Assembly (NCBI GenBank): GCA_902775555.1
Contig: CACYMQ010000016.1
Coordinates: 1 to 57,576, forward strand
Direction: 5' to 3'
Source of the DNA: an uncultured Lachnospiraceae bacterium
GTDB lineage: Bacteria; Bacillota; Clostridia; Lachnospirales; Lachnospiraceae
Length of the DNA: 57,576 nt
The number at the start of each line of letters is the position of its first letter. Positions within the stretch are counted from its first letter, which is position 1. Of this stretch, positions 1 to 9,506 are shown piece after piece. The translations under genes were made by a program, and so were the position numbers. Under the pieces are notes generated by a model, which did not search any database, had not been told where the DNA came from, and was given only the letters and a program-made list of their open reading frames with translations.

Positions 1-1368
1 AACCGGGTCCTGAACCGGATCAACGGGGAGACGGTTCCCCTGGCCAGGCTTCGGGAGACGGCGGAGATCCTGATCGATCTCCATGCACAGCATGAACAGA
101 CCACCCTTCTGAAACCGGCCAAGCATCTGGAGATCCTGGATGCAGGCAGTGAGAAGGTGCTTGCAAAGAAACAGGAGGTAAGAGATCTCCACAGAGAACT
201 GCAGGAGAAGAAACGACGTTTGGAGGAGCTGGATATCGATCCGGCGGAACGGGCAAAGAGAATGGATTTTCTCCGGTTTCAGCTGGGCGAGATCCGGGAA
301 GCGGCACTCCGCCCCGGAGAAGATGAGGAACTGGAACAGGAGTTCCGAAGAATGTCTCATGCGGAGGAGCTTCTGGGCATCTGTCAGGAGGTTCATCAGC
401 TGACGGGGGATGACAGGCCCGACGGCTGCGGAGGCCAGCTGTCCCGTGCCGCAAAACGTATGCAGGAAATGACCCGCTTTGAGGAGGATTCCCAGTTACC
501 GAACCAGTTGTCGGAGGTGGAAAGCCTGTTGGCGGATTTTAATCAGAGTCTCTCGGCCTATATGGAGGAGATCACCTTTGAACCGGAAGAACTCCGTCAG
601 ATCACGGCCCGTCTGGATCTTTTGAATGGGCTAAAGGCGAAGTACGGACGAACGCTGGAGGATGTACAGAAAACAGGGGATTCTCTGGAGGAGGAGATCC
701 ATGAACTGGAACAGGCCGAGGAGGAGATCGGTATTCTCCGGGGGGCTTTGGAGGAGACCGGGCAGAAGCTGGAGAAGGCTGCGTCAGAGTTGACGAAGCT
801 GAGAAAGGAAGCGGCCGGCCCATTGGTCGGGAAGGTGAAAGAAACCCTGAAGGGAATGAATTTCTCCCATGTGGAGTTTTATACGGAATTCAGTGAACGG
901 GATGAGATCCAGGCAGACGGAAGGGATGAAGCAGTATTCATGCTGTCCACGAATCTCGGGGAGGAAGCAAAGCCGCTGCATAAGGTTGCATCCGGCGGTG
1001 AGCTTTCCCGGGTGATGCTGGCGCTGAAGGCGACTCTTTCCGATGCGGCGGACACGCCTACGCTTGTTTTCGATGAGATCGATGTGGGGATCAGCGGGAT
1101 CACCGCCCAGAAGATCGGGGAGCTGCTGAAGAAGCTGGCAGAGACCAGACAGCTTCTGGTGATCACACATCTGCCCCAGATCGCGGCTGCGGGTCAGGCT
1201 GCTTATCGTATTGATAAGGAGGTCAGTCAGGAGAAAACCCATACCACCATCCGCGCATTGGATGAGGAAGGTCGGGTACAGGAGATCGCACGCCTTCTGG
1301 GCGGCGACCATATCACGGAAGCCATTCTGCAGAGCGCAAGGGAACTTCTGGGGAGTGAAGCAAAGTGA
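1..1368 (+). CDS. recN: DNA repair protein RecN, C-terminal part (5' end outside window)
   Basis: RecN is an SMC-like ATPase that acts at double-strand breaks during recombinational repair. The frame is open from base 1, so the gene enters from the left; 455 residues are visible and about 100 N-terminal residues, including the Walker A loop, are missing. A GTG at 157 could look like a start but lies inside the conserved frame. Early on there is the RecN-type stretch IDLHAQHEQTTLL, then a long Glu/Lys/Leu-rich coiled-coil region. Near the end are the ABC signature ASGGELSRVMLA and a Walker B segment TLVFDEIDVGISG, followed by VITHLPQIAA, typical of the family. The stop is followed directly by a cluster of hairpin repeats. 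Confidence is high. Confidence 0.96.
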   Translation, partial: NRVLNRINGETVPLARLRETAEILIDLHAQHEQTTLLKPAKHLEILDAGSEKVLAKKQEVRDLHRELQEKKRRLEELDIDPAERAKRMDFLRFQLGEIREAALRPGEDEELEQEFRRMSHAEELLGICQEVHQLTGDDRPDGCGGQLSRAAKRMQEMTRFEEDSQLPNQLSEVESLLADFNQSLSAYMEEITFEPEELRQITARLDLLNGLKAKYGRTLEDVQKTGDSLEEEIHELEQAEEEIGILRGALEETGQKLEKAASELTKLRKEAAGPLVGKVKETLKGMNFSHVEFYTEFSERDEIQADGRDEAVFMLSTNLGEEAKPLHKVASGGELSRVMLALKATLSDAADTPTLVFDEIDVGISGITAQKIGELLKKLAETRQLLVITHLPQIAAAGQAAYRIDKEVSQEKTHTTIRALDEEGRVQEIARLLGGDHITEAILQSARELLGSEAK

Positions 1369-1373
1369 CAGCG

Positions 1374-1499
1374 TGTCATCCTGAGCGAAGCGAAGGATCT
1401 TACGGACAAAAGATTCTTCGGGCTGTGCCCTCAGAATGACATCGTACAGAATGACATGACAGCGTGTCATCCTGAGGAGCGCAAGCGACGAAGGATCCT
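1374..1499. repeat. Cluster of three hairpin repeats (two direct, one inverted)
   Basis: Three copies of a short dispersed repeat sit between recN and the next gene: + strand at 1374-1402, inverted at 1411-1441, + strand at 1465-1499. Each has outer arms ATCCT/AGGAT or ATTCT/AGAAT, then GA opposite GA, then a small inner hairpin. In the inverted copy the inner stem is GGGC/GCCC around ACA. The inner part of the third copy is longer and does not fold as neatly. The first two copies face each other and could also pair with one another. Confidence 0.8.
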
Positions 1500-1542
1500 G
1501 GCTACACAACAAAAGACCTCTGTATAAAGGAGATCATATTAC

Positions 1543-2481
1543 ATGATAGAGACAGTAGCTGCCGTCAACCTGATGGTAGAAGAAGTGTTGAAGATAAAGA
1601 AGAACAGACTCACTCCGGATCTTCTGACCGGTAATGAGAAGAGGATCTGTATCGTATCGGGGATCTTCGGCGATGAGATACAGGGCCAGTATGTCTGCTA
1701 TGAACTGATCCGCAGGATCAAGGAGGATTACGGGAGCCTGAAGGGGATCGTGGATGTATACCCGGCACTGAACCCTCTTGGCATGGAGGCAAAGACCAGA
1801 GAGATCCCGGGCCCCGAGCTGGAAATGAACGGGCTTTTTCCGGGCAGTCCCAGCGGCGTAATGGGTGAGTATGCTGCATATTGTGTATTCGAAGATATGA
1901 GGGATGCGGATTTCTGTGTGGATGTACATGGGAGCAATATGTTCCTTCATGAGATCCTTCAGGTCCGTATGAATAATGATAATGTGGATGAACTGCTCCC
2001 CTATGCCCGGGCGCTCAATACGGATATGATCTGGATCCATCCTTCCAATCAGGTGAAGAGAGGGAGTCTGGTCTATGAGCTGAACCGGATCGGAGTGAAG
2101 AGCTTTGTAACGGAATCCAGTTATGCATACCGGATCGATCAAAATTACGGGAACCAGCTGGTGGACGGCATCTTTGCGCTTATGAAGGAGCTGGGGATCT
2201 GGGAAGGGGAGACCATCATTCCCAGGGAACCCCTGATCACAAATGATGAGGAGATGTCCTTCATCAACTCGGAGTCCAGCGGGATCTTCATTCCGGATGT
2301 GAGGGTCAGTTCCTTTGTAAGAAAGGGAGACCGGATCGGAACCGTCGTGGATGTGATCACGGGATCCGTGGAAGAGATCGTTACCGCACCAAAGACCGGG
2401 GTGATCTCGGCCATGCGTGAATACCCTGCCATAGAAGAGGGATCGCTGCTGGCCAGGATCGTGGCATCTCCGGGGAAGTAG
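1543..2481 (+). CDS. Aspartoacylase/AstE-like (M14-related) protein with a lost zinc ligand
   Basis: The 312-residue protein has the layout of the succinylglutamate desuccinylase/aspartoacylase family: an N-terminal carboxypeptidase-like fold and a C-terminal barrel-sandwich part (APKTGVISA near residue 285). The family's first zinc motif, normally H-G-x-E, reads GIFGDEIQG near residue 42, so the His is Phe while the Glu stays. The second ligand motif DVHGSN (near 126) keeps its His. AAAGGAG lies 10 bases before the ATG. A paralogue follows 7 bases after the stop, so the two are likely co-translated and may form a pair. With one ligand missing, normal zinc hydrolase activity is doubtful; the substrate is unknown. 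Family assignment is fairly sure, function is not. Confidence 0.8.
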   Translation: MIETVAAVNLMVEEVLKIKKNRLTPDLLTGNEKRICIVSGIFGDEIQGQYVCYELIRRIKEDYGSLKGIVDVYPALNPLGMEAKTREIPGPELEMNGLFPGSPSGVMGEYAAYCVFEDMRDADFCVDVHGSNMFLHEILQVRMNNDNVDELLPYARALNTDMIWIHPSNQVKRGSLVYELNRIGVKSFVTESSYAYRIDQNYGNQLVDGIFALMKELGIWEGETIIPREPLITNDEEMSFINSESSGIFIPDVRVSSFVRKGDRIGTVVDVITGSVEEIVTAPKTGVISAMREYPAIEEGSLLARIVASPGK

Positions 2482-2488
2482 GACAGCT

Positions 2489-3424
2489 ATGACGAAAGAA
2501 ACCTTATTTACAATGAATACCGCATTTCGCGGCACATATAACATTTACGGATATCATTACGGGATGGGGGAGCATGAGGCCTGCATCGTCGGAGCCATGC
2601 GGGGAAATGAGTATCAGCAGCTTTACATATGCTCGCTCCTCAGCAAGAAACTGGCAGGGCTGGAAGCCCAGGGACAGATCCTTCCGGGGAAGTCCATTAT
2701 GATCATTCCGTCACTGAATTACAGCGCCATGAATGCCAGTCATAAGTTCTGGCTTTCGGATGATACGGATATCAACAGGGAATTTCCCGGAAATCCCACG
2801 GGAACGGCCACCAGCCGGATCGCATATTCCATCCTGGAGATCGTGAAGGAATACCGCTATGGGATCCAGTTCCCGAGCTTCTATCTCCAGGGACGTTATA
2901 TCCCCCATGTCCGCATGATGCATACGGGACATGAAAGCACGAATCTGGCGAACCTCTTCGGTCTGCCCTATGTGATCACCAGTGATATCCGGTCCTTTGA
3001 TACCACAACCCTGAATTATAACTGGCAGATGGCGGGCACTGAGGCGTTCTCCATCTATTCCGGCGGTACGGAGCGGATCAACCAGTACGATGCGGAGATT
3101 GCGGTCTCCAGCGTGCTCCGGTTCCTGTCCCGGATGGGCATTATTCATTATAACTGCCAGGGCGGGTATATCTCCACTGTCATGCAGGAGGAGGAAATGC
3201 TCAGCATCAAGGCGGATGATGCAGGATTCTTCCATCAGATCGTCGGGACAAATGAAGAGGTGCACAGAGGACAGAAGCTGGCGGATATCATCGACCCCAT
3301 GGATGGTCGGGTGATATCTGAGGTGACTGCGCCTACGGACGGGATCATTTTCTTCGTTCAGGAGCAGCCCATGATCTACCAGAATGTCGTGATCTACAAG
3401 ATGATCAAGAAACTGCACTTATAG
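2489..3424 (+). CDS. Second aspartoacylase/AstE-like protein, zinc site degenerate
   Basis: This 311-residue paralogue follows the previous gene after 7 bases. It shares the family layout, including the C-terminal barrel-sandwich part (APTDGIIFF near 290). Its metal motifs are more eroded: GAMRGNEYQ (near 36) has Arg where the family has the ligand His, and the region that should hold the D-x-H motif reads GIQFPSF (near 130). DINREFPG near 93 resembles the substrate-loop motif NRxFPG of active members and is kept. It is therefore probably a binding or regulatory partner of the first protein rather than a hydrolase, which is an inference. The gap to purL is 77 bases without a clear terminator. 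Confidence 0.78.
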   Translation: MTKETLFTMNTAFRGTYNIYGYHYGMGEHEACIVGAMRGNEYQQLYICSLLSKKLAGLEAQGQILPGKSIMIIPSLNYSAMNASHKFWLSDDTDINREFPGNPTGTATSRIAYSILEIVKEYRYGIQFPSFYLQGRYIPHVRMMHTGHESTNLANLFGLPYVITSDIRSFDTTTLNYNWQMAGTEAFSIYSGGTERINQYDAEIAVSSVLRFLSRMGIIHYNCQGGYISTVMQEEEMLSIKADDAGFFHQIVGTNEEVHRGQKLADIIDPMDGRVISEVTAPTDGIIFFVQEQPMIYQNVVIYKMIKKLHL

Positions 3425-3501
3425 ACAGATCCGTACCCCGCGCGACGGAAATGGCTGACATATCAATAACAAATCAATTTATTCATAAAGGAGTACACAC
3501 C

Positions 3502-6500
3502 ATGAGCAAGGTAAGAAGAATCTACGTTGAGAAGCGACCGGACTACGCAGTCCGTGCCAATGAGCTGGAGAAGGAATTTAAGGACTATCTGGGCCTTTCC
3601 TCGATCCACGTAAGAGAGCTGGTACGTTATGATATCGAGAATATCAGTGATGAGGTCTATCGGGGCGCTCTGGTGACCGTATTCTCCGAACCCCCCGTAG
3701 ATATAGTCTATGAGGAAGAGTTTCCGAAGGAGGAGGGGGATTTCGTATTCTCCATGGAGTATCTTCCCGGACAGTTCGATCAGCGTGCGGATTCCGCCGA
3801 GCAGTGTGTGAAGCTGCTGTCCGAAGAGGCAGAGCCCATCATCCGCTCCGGTGTTACCTATGTGGTATCCGGCGAGCTTACGGAGGAAGCGAAGGCAGAG
3901 ATTGAGAAATACGTCGTGAACCCCGTGGATTCAAGAGTGACGGATGAGACCAAGCCGGATACGCTGGTTATGGAATTCCCGGAGCCGGCGGATGTAAAGA
4001 TCTTTGACGGTTTCACAAAACTGGATGAAGCCGCATTGAAGGAACTCTATGATTCCCTGGGCCTTGCCATGACCTTTAAGGATTTTCAGCATATCCAGAA
4101 TTATTTCGGAGGAGAAGAGCATAGAGATCCTACCATGACGGAGATCCGCGTGCTGGATACCTATTGGTCCGATCACTGCCGTCATACCACATTTGCCACA
4201 GAGCTGACAGAGGTGGCCTTTGATGAGGGTCCCTATACGGAGCCCATCCGTAAGACCTTTGAAATGTATCAGAACGATGCGGCGAAGATCAATGCCGGCC
4301 GCACCGATAAGTTCACCTGCCTCATGGATATCGCCCTTATGGGGATGAAGCGTCTTCGCGCGGAGGGGAAGCTTGCGGATCTGGATGTATCCGATGAGAT
4401 CAATGCCTGCACCATCGTCGTTCCGGTGGAGATCGACGGAAAGACGGAGGACTGGCTCATCAGCTTTAAAAATGAGACACATAACCATCCGACGGAGATC
4501 GAGCCCTTCGGTGGGGCTGCAACCTGCCTGGGCGGTGCCATCCGTGATCCGCTGTCCGGACGTACCTATGTCTATCAGGCCATGCGTGTCACCGGTGCGG
4601 CAGATCCTACCAAGTCCCTGAAAGAGACCATGGCAAATAAGCTTCCCCAGAGGAAGATCGTTACCACGGCTGCCGAGGGATATTCCTCATACGGAAATCA
4701 GATCGGTCTGGCTACGGGTCTTGTAAATGAGATCTATCATCCGGATTATGTGGCAAAGCGTATGGAGATCGGTGCCGTGATCGGCGCAGCTCCAAAGGAA
4801 AATGTCATGCGTCTTACCTCCGATCCCGGGGATGTGATCATCCTGATGGGCGGACGTACCGGCCGTGACGGCTGTGGCGGTGCAACCGGTTCCTCCAAGG
4901 CACACAACTCCGAAAGTCTGGAGAGCTGTGGTGCCGAGGTACAGAAGGGTAATCCGCCTACCGAGAGAAAACTGCAGCGTCTCTTCCGTCGTCCGGAGGT
5001 GGCAAAGCTTATCAAGAAATGTAACGACTTCGGCGCAGGCGGTGTATCCGTAGCCATCGGTGAACTGGCGGACGGTCTGGATATCAATCTGGATCTGGTA
5101 CCGAAGAAATATGCCGGTCTCGACGGAACGGAGCTTGCCATTTCCGAGTCCCAGGAGCGTATGGCGCTTGTTGTGGATAAGAAGGATGTGGATACCATGA
5201 TCGGCTACGCCCGGGAGGAGAATCTGGAGGCGGTTGCCGTAGCGGTTGTTACGGAAGAACCCCGTATGATCCTTCGCTGGAGAGGAAAAGAAGTGGTAAA
5301 TCTCTCCCGTGCATTTATCAATACCAACGGGGCACATCAGGAGACGAAAGCCCGGGTGACCCAGCCTGAAGCTAAGAGCTACTTCAGCACGGAAGCACCG
5401 AAGGACCTGAAGGAGACATGGCTAAGTACCCTGTCAGACCTGAATGTATGCTCGCAGCGCGGCCTTGTGGAAATGTTCGATTCCACCATCGGTGCAGGTA
5501 CGGTGACCATGCCTTATGGCGGAAAGTATCAGCTGACACCGATCCAGACCATGACAGCCAAGCTGCCGCTGGGTACACAGAAGTGTGATACCGTGACCAT
5601 GATGAGTTATGGATATGATCCGTACCTTTCCTCCTGGAGCCCGTATCATGGCGCAAGCTACGCAGTCCTGGATTCTGTGGCGAAGATCGCAGCGGCAGGC
5701 GGAGATGTTTCGAAGATCCGTCTGACCTTCCAGGAATATTTCGAAAGAATGTCCGAGGATCCCACACGCTGGGGCAAGCCGCTGGCTGCACTGCTGGGTT
5801 CCTATGCGGCACAGATCGGTCTGTCACTTCCGTCCATCGGCGGAAAGGACTCCATGTCCGGATCCTTTAATGAGATCGATGTACCGCCCACGCTGGTATC
5901 CTTTGCCGTGGATGTGGACAGTTATATGAATATCGTGACTCCCGAGCTTAAGAAACCGGGAAATGTACTGCTGTATATGAAGGTTGACAGGGATTCCTAT
6001 GATCTTCCCGTTTATGCGGATGCGCTGACCAAGTACGGCGCGCTGAAGAAGGCTGTGGATAAGGGACTGATCGTCAGTGCCTATGCAGTAGGCTTCGGCG
6101 GTGTGATCGAAGCAGTCAGCAAGATGGCCTTCGGAAATAAGCTGGGTGTGGCTTTGGATGAGAAGTGCATTTCCGGAAAGGACCTGACAGAGAAGGCATA
6201 TGGTGCGATCCTGATCGAAGCGGATCCCGGAAAACTGGCGGAGCTGGAGCTTCCGGCCACCGTGATCGGAACCGTAACGGAAGACCCGGTATTCGGATAC
6301 GGCAGCATGAAGCTGTCCGTGGATGAGGCGGTTGAAGCATGGACCAGACCGCTGAAGAAGGTATTCCCCACTGCTTCCGGTGTCCCGCAGAAGAAGATCG
6401 ATACCGGTCTCTATGAAGAGAAGAATATCTATGTATGCAAACACAAGGTAGCACGTCCCAGAGTCTTCATTCCCGCATTTCCGGGAACCAACTGTGAGGA

Positions 6501-7251
6501 CGATACGGCCCGTGCATTTGAACGTGCGGGAGCCGATGTGCATACCGTTGTCCTGAACAATATGGATGCGGAGGGTATCCGGGATTCCGTAAATGCCTTC
6601 GCAAAGGAGATCAGTGAGGCACAGATCGTCATGATCCCGGGAGGTTTCTCCGGAGGTGACGAGCCGGACGGTTCCGCCAAGTTTATCGCAACCACCTTCC
6701 GGAACGAGAAGATCAAAGAGGAACTGCAGAAGCTTCTGTATGAGAGAGACGGACTGGCACTGGGTATCTGCAACGGCTTCCAGGCTCTGATCAAACTGGG
6801 ACTCCTGCCTTATGGAGAGATCCGGCCGCAGAGTGAGAATTCTCCCACTCTGGCACGGAATTCCATCGGCCGTCATCAGTCCCGCATCGCATATACGAAA
6901 GTGGTGAGCAACAAATCCCCCTGGATGCAGAAGGCAGAACTGGGTGGCGTATATGCCATTCCCATGTCTCATGGAGAAGGCCGGTTCGTGGCAAATGATG
7001 AATGGCTGAAGAAACTTTTTGCAACAGGACAGGTGGCAACCCAGTATGTAGACCTTTCCGGTACACCGACCATGGATGAGGATTATAATGTGAACGGCTC
7101 CTATATGGCAATCGAAGGTATCACCAGTCCCGACGGACGTGTGCTCGGTAAGATGGGTCATTCGGAGAGACGCGCGGAAGGAGATTATATCAACATTTAC
7201 GGTGATAAGAATCAGCTCATCATGGAATCCGGAGTGGAATATTTTAAATAA
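3502..7251 (+). CDS. purL: Phosphoribosylformylglycinamidine synthase, single-chain type
   Basis: It converts FGAR to FGAM in purine synthesis using glutamine and ATP. At 1249 residues it is the large form in which the synthetase and glutaminase parts are fused. ATG 3502 is chosen over an upstream ATG at 3451 because AAAGGAG (3488-3494) precedes it closely and the family N-terminus begins here. Visible landmarks: the linker motif YWSDHCRHTTF (near 220), the glycine-rich loop KNETHNHPTEIEPFGGAAT (near 330), the glutaminase segment FPGTNCEDDTARAF (near 995), the nucleophile Cys1090 in GICNGFQALI, and the C-terminal HSERRAEGD. No purine riboswitch is visible in the 77 bases upstream. The neighbours on each side are unrelated. 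Confidence 0.97.
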   Translation: MSKVRRIYVEKRPDYAVRANELEKEFKDYLGLSSIHVRELVRYDIENISDEVYRGALVTVFSEPPVDIVYEEEFPKEEGDFVFSMEYLPGQFDQRADSAEQCVKLLSEEAEPIIRSGVTYVVSGELTEEAKAEIEKYVVNPVDSRVTDETKPDTLVMEFPEPADVKIFDGFTKLDEAALKELYDSLGLAMTFKDFQHIQNYFGGEEHRDPTMTEIRVLDTYWSDHCRHTTFATELTEVAFDEGPYTEPIRKTFEMYQNDAAKINAGRTDKFTCLMDIALMGMKRLRAEGKLADLDVSDEINACTIVVPVEIDGKTEDWLISFKNETHNHPTEIEPFGGAATCLGGAIRDPLSGRTYVYQAMRVTGAADPTKSLKETMANKLPQRKIVTTAAEGYSSYGNQIGLATGLVNEIYHPDYVAKRMEIGAVIGAAPKENVMRLTSDPGDVIILMGGRTGRDGCGGATGSSKAHNSESLESCGAEVQKGNPPTERKLQRLFRRPEVAKLIKKCNDFGAGGVSVAIGELADGLDINLDLVPKKYAGLDGTELAISESQERMALVVDKKDVDTMIGYAREENLEAVAVAVVTEEPRMILRWRGKEVVNLSRAFINTNGAHQETKARVTQPEAKSYFSTEAPKDLKETWLSTLSDLNVCSQRGLVEMFDSTIGAGTVTMPYGGKYQLTPIQTMTAKLPLGTQKCDTVTMMSYGYDPYLSSWSPYHGASYAVLDSVAKIAAAGGDVSKIRLTFQEYFERMSEDPTRWGKPLAALLGSYAAQIGLSLPSIGGKDSMSGSFNEIDVPPTLVSFAVDVDSYMNIVTPELKKPGNVLLYMKVDRDSYDLPVYADALTKYGALKKAVDKGLIVSAYAVGFGGVIEAVSKMAFGNKLGVALDEKCISGKDLTEKAYGAILIEADPGKLAELELPATVIGTVTEDPVFGYGSMKLSVDEAVEAWTRPLKKVFPTASGVPQKKIDTGLYEEKNIYVCKHKVARPRVFIPAFPGTNCEDDTARAFERAGADVHTVVLNNMDAEGIRDSVNAFAKEISEAQIVMIPGGFSGGDEPDGSAKFIATTFRNEKIKEELQKLLYERDGLALGICNGFQALIKLGLLPYGEIRPQSENSPTLARNSIGRHQSRIAYTKVVSNKSPWMQKAELGGVYAIPMSHGEGRFVANDEWLKKLFATGQVATQYVDLSGTPTMDEDYNVNGSYMAIEGITSPDGRVLGKMGHSERRAEGDYINIYGDKNQLIMESGVEYFK

Positions 7252-7295
7252 TCAGTGTCCGATATATCCGCAGTGATATGTCAAAGGAGAACAGC

Positions 7296-8540
7296 ATGCA
7301 GAACGGCGAATCCGTCGTGGCTGTCGGACTTCCGGGAAACACGATCCTTCAGGGAAGATACCGGATCGATACAGCTATCGGTATGGGTGGTTTCGGAATT
7401 ACATATAGAGCCTATGATATGTTGGAGCAGACGATCGTTGCCATCAAGGAATATTTCCCTTCCGGTATCGTTACAAGGGGGAAGGATCTGAATGTTTCCA
7501 TCGTGGTGAGAGAGTGCACTGCGGATTATCTGAAGGGGATCAAGCGGTTTCTTCAAGAAGCGAAGGATGTAGCGAAATTCAGGGATAATCCGAATATCGT
7601 AAAAGTAAAGAGTTTTTTCGAGGATAAGGGAACGGCCTACATGGTCATGGAATACCTGGATGGCGTGACGCTGGGAACCTATATCGAGAGAGCCGGCGGC
7701 CGGATCGATGATGCCATGGCGATCCAGGTGATCTTTACATTGATGGATACCCTGGGGCAGGTGCATCAGGCCGGCCTGATCCACAGGGACATCAGTCCGG
7801 ACAATGTATTTGTCTGCAGGGATTCCAGCATACGGCTGATCGACTTCGGCGCAGCCAAGGTCAGCAGTGAGATGGATAACCGTTCCGCTGCCGTGGTATT
7901 GAAACAGGGCTATGCGCCTGTGGAACAGTATTCAACCAAAGGAAATATCGGTCCGTGGACGGATGTTTATGCCTTTGGCGCAATGATGTACTTTATGCTT
8001 ACCGGTGTAAAACCGCCGGAATCCATCGAACGGATGATGGAGGATGATATCATTCCTCCCAGACAGCTGAATCCCAATATCCCGGAAAATGTGGAACGTG
8101 TGATCATGAGGGCGCTTCAGCTGAATACGGGGGACCGTTATCAGAATATGCCGGAAATGAGAGCGTCACTGTTGGGAAAGGATATCCCGATCTCCGAGGA
8201 CACCAGGGGACGAAGCGAGATCCTGAGGGGGACAGCGGCACCGGGCCAGAGTGAGATCCTGAAAGGACCTGCGGTACCGGGCCAGAGCGAGATCCTGAAA
8301 GGACCCGGGGTACCGGGCCAGAGCGAGATCCTAAAGGGGCCCGGGGTACCGGGCCAGAGTGAGATCCTGAGAGGCGCCCCCGTACCCGGTCAGAGCGAGA
8401 TCCTGAAGGGGACGGGAATGCCGGTATACGGAGGAAACTCCGGTGGGAATGAGAAAGGAAGGTCGAAGAAGATCATTATGGCGGGAGTGAGTGTGACGCT
8501 GGTCATAGCAGCGATAGTTTTTTACCTTTTGTTTATGTAA
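7296..8540 (+). CDS. Membrane-anchored Ser/Thr protein kinase with SEILKG repeats
   Basis: A 414-residue bacterial Hanks-type kinase. The glycine loop is GMGGFGITYRA, the ATP-binding lysine is Lys51 in VAIKEYFP, the catalytic loop is HRDISPDN (Asp165) and the metal loop is DFG (Asp183). The ATG at 7296 is preferred to the one at 7278 because AAAGGAG (7283-7289) lies 6 bases before it. After the kinase domain come six units of a 12-residue repeat SEIL(K/R)G-x5-Q (8214 to about 8429), then a basic stretch and one membrane segment at the very C-terminus (IIMAGVSVTLVIAAIVFYLL), so the kinase should face the cytoplasm. It starts a four-gene unit with a MoxR ATPase, a DUF58 protein and a multi-span membrane protein. 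Substrates are unknown. Confidence 0.92.
   Translation: MQNGESVVAVGLPGNTILQGRYRIDTAIGMGGFGITYRAYDMLEQTIVAIKEYFPSGIVTRGKDLNVSIVVRECTADYLKGIKRFLQEAKDVAKFRDNPNIVKVKSFFEDKGTAYMVMEYLDGVTLGTYIERAGGRIDDAMAIQVIFTLMDTLGQVHQAGLIHRDISPDNVFVCRDSSIRLIDFGAAKVSSEMDNRSAAVVLKQGYAPVEQYSTKGNIGPWTDVYAFGAMMYFMLTGVKPPESIERMMEDDIIPPRQLNPNIPENVERVIMRALQLNTGDRYQNMPEMRASLLGKDIPISEDTRGRSEILRGTAAPGQSEILKGPAVPGQSEILKGPGVPGQSEILKGPGVPGQSEILRGAPVPGQSEILKGTGMPVYGGNSGGNEKGRSKKIIMAGVSVTLVIAAIVFYLLFM
8214..8429 (+). repeat. Six 36-bp tandem repeats coding SEIL(K/R)G units
   Basis: Six in-frame units of 36 bases start at 8214, 8250, 8286, 8322, 8358 and 8394. Each encodes SEIL(K/R)G followed by a variable pair, Val/Ala/Met, Pro, Gly and Gln. 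The SEIL core is invariant, and the middle units are nearly identical in DNA, which points to recent copy-number change. The last unit loses the final Pro-Gly-Gln. The array links the kinase domain to its membrane anchor. Confidence 0.9.
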
Positions 8541-8546
8541 GGACGG

Positions 8547-9494
8547 ATGAAAATGGATCTGCGGAGTGTCAGAAAATTATATACGGATGTTCTTGAAAAT
8601 GTTCGTAAGGTGATCGTAGGTCAGGATGAGGTATTCACGCTGCTTTTCACTGCAGTGCTTTCCGGAGGGCATGTACTTCTTGAGGATACACCTGGTACGG
8701 GAAAGACTTCTCTGGCGAAGGCCTTTGCGAAGAGTGTGGACGGTACGTTTCACAGGGTGCAGTTCACGCCGGATCTGCTGCCCCAGGACATTACGGGGCT
8801 TTCGGTCTATGATCAGAAGCAGCAGGAATTCCGGTTGATGAAGGGACCGGTATTTACAAATCTTTTGCTTGCGGATGAGATCAACCGTGCAACTCCCAGA
8901 ACCCAGAGCGCATTGCTGGAGGCCATGGAGGAAAGACATGTGACCATCGATGGGGAGACACTGTCCCTGGAGCGTCCGTTTCTGGTCATCGCAACGGAGA
9001 ATCCCATCGAAACGACGGGAACCTATCCGCTTCCGGAAGCCCAGCTGGACCGCTTTTTGATGAAACTGGGCATGAACCCCCTTTCCAGGGAACAGGAGGG
9101 GGATATGCTGCAGCGCTTTATGAAGGACAGTCCCATGGAACAGCTTGCCCCGGTGGCTGCGGTTGCGCAGCTGGAGGAAGCTGCGTCCGCAGTGACGGCG
9201 GTCACAGTGAAGGATGAAGTACGGGATTATATCCTGTCTATCGCAGAAGCTACAAGGCATTCGGGAAAACTGCTTCTCGGGGTCAGCCCCAGAGCCAGTC
9301 TCGCGCTTCTTCGCGCGGCCATGAGCTTTGCTGCGGTTTCCGGGAGAGATTATGTCACGCCGGACGACGTCAGGTATCTGGCACCCTTTGTATTCGGACA
9401 TCGTGTGATGACAGCTGCGGGTGTACCGGATGTAATCCAGCTGATCCGGGATCTGATCCGGGGGATCGAAGTTCCGGTGGAGCAGTGGAATTAA
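8547..9494 (+). CDS. MoxR-family AAA+ ATPase
   Basis: A 315-residue AAA+ ATPase of the MoxR group, which act as chaperones or activators together with DUF58 and VWA-type partners. Walker A is DTPGTGKTS (residues 47-55), Walker B is LLADEINRA (near 110), followed by the sensor segment ATENPIETTGTYPLPEAQLDR and the lid motif GVSPRASLALL. The start is close to the kinase stop; AAGGA (8539-8543) would suit the in-frame ATG at 8553 better (9 bases) than 8547 (3 bases), so the protein may begin at MDLRSV. The 6-base gap to the kinase and 12-base gap to the DUF58 gene support one transcript and a joint function, possibly phosphorylation-controlled. Confidence 0.94.
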   Translation: MKMDLRSVRKLYTDVLENVRKVIVGQDEVFTLLFTAVLSGGHVLLEDTPGTGKTSLAKAFAKSVDGTFHRVQFTPDLLPQDITGLSVYDQKQQEFRLMKGPVFTNLLLADEINRATPRTQSALLEAMEERHVTIDGETLSLERPFLVIATENPIETTGTYPLPEAQLDRFLMKLGMNPLSREQEGDMLQRFMKDSPMEQLAPVAAVAQLEEAASAVTAVTVKDEVRDYILSIAEATRHSGKLLLGVSPRASLALLRAAMSFAAVSGRDYVTPDDVRYLAPFVFGHRVMTAAGVPDVIQLIRDLIRGIEVPVEQWN

Positions 9495-9506
9495 TCAGAG
9501 GGCAGC

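Noticed and set aside
3425-3501. Purine riboswitch before purL
   Set aside because: The gap is 77 bases and lacks the conserved three-way junction sequences.
5824-7161. 445-residue open frame opposite purL
   Set aside because: A shadow of the highly conserved PurL frame with mirror-type composition and no start signals.
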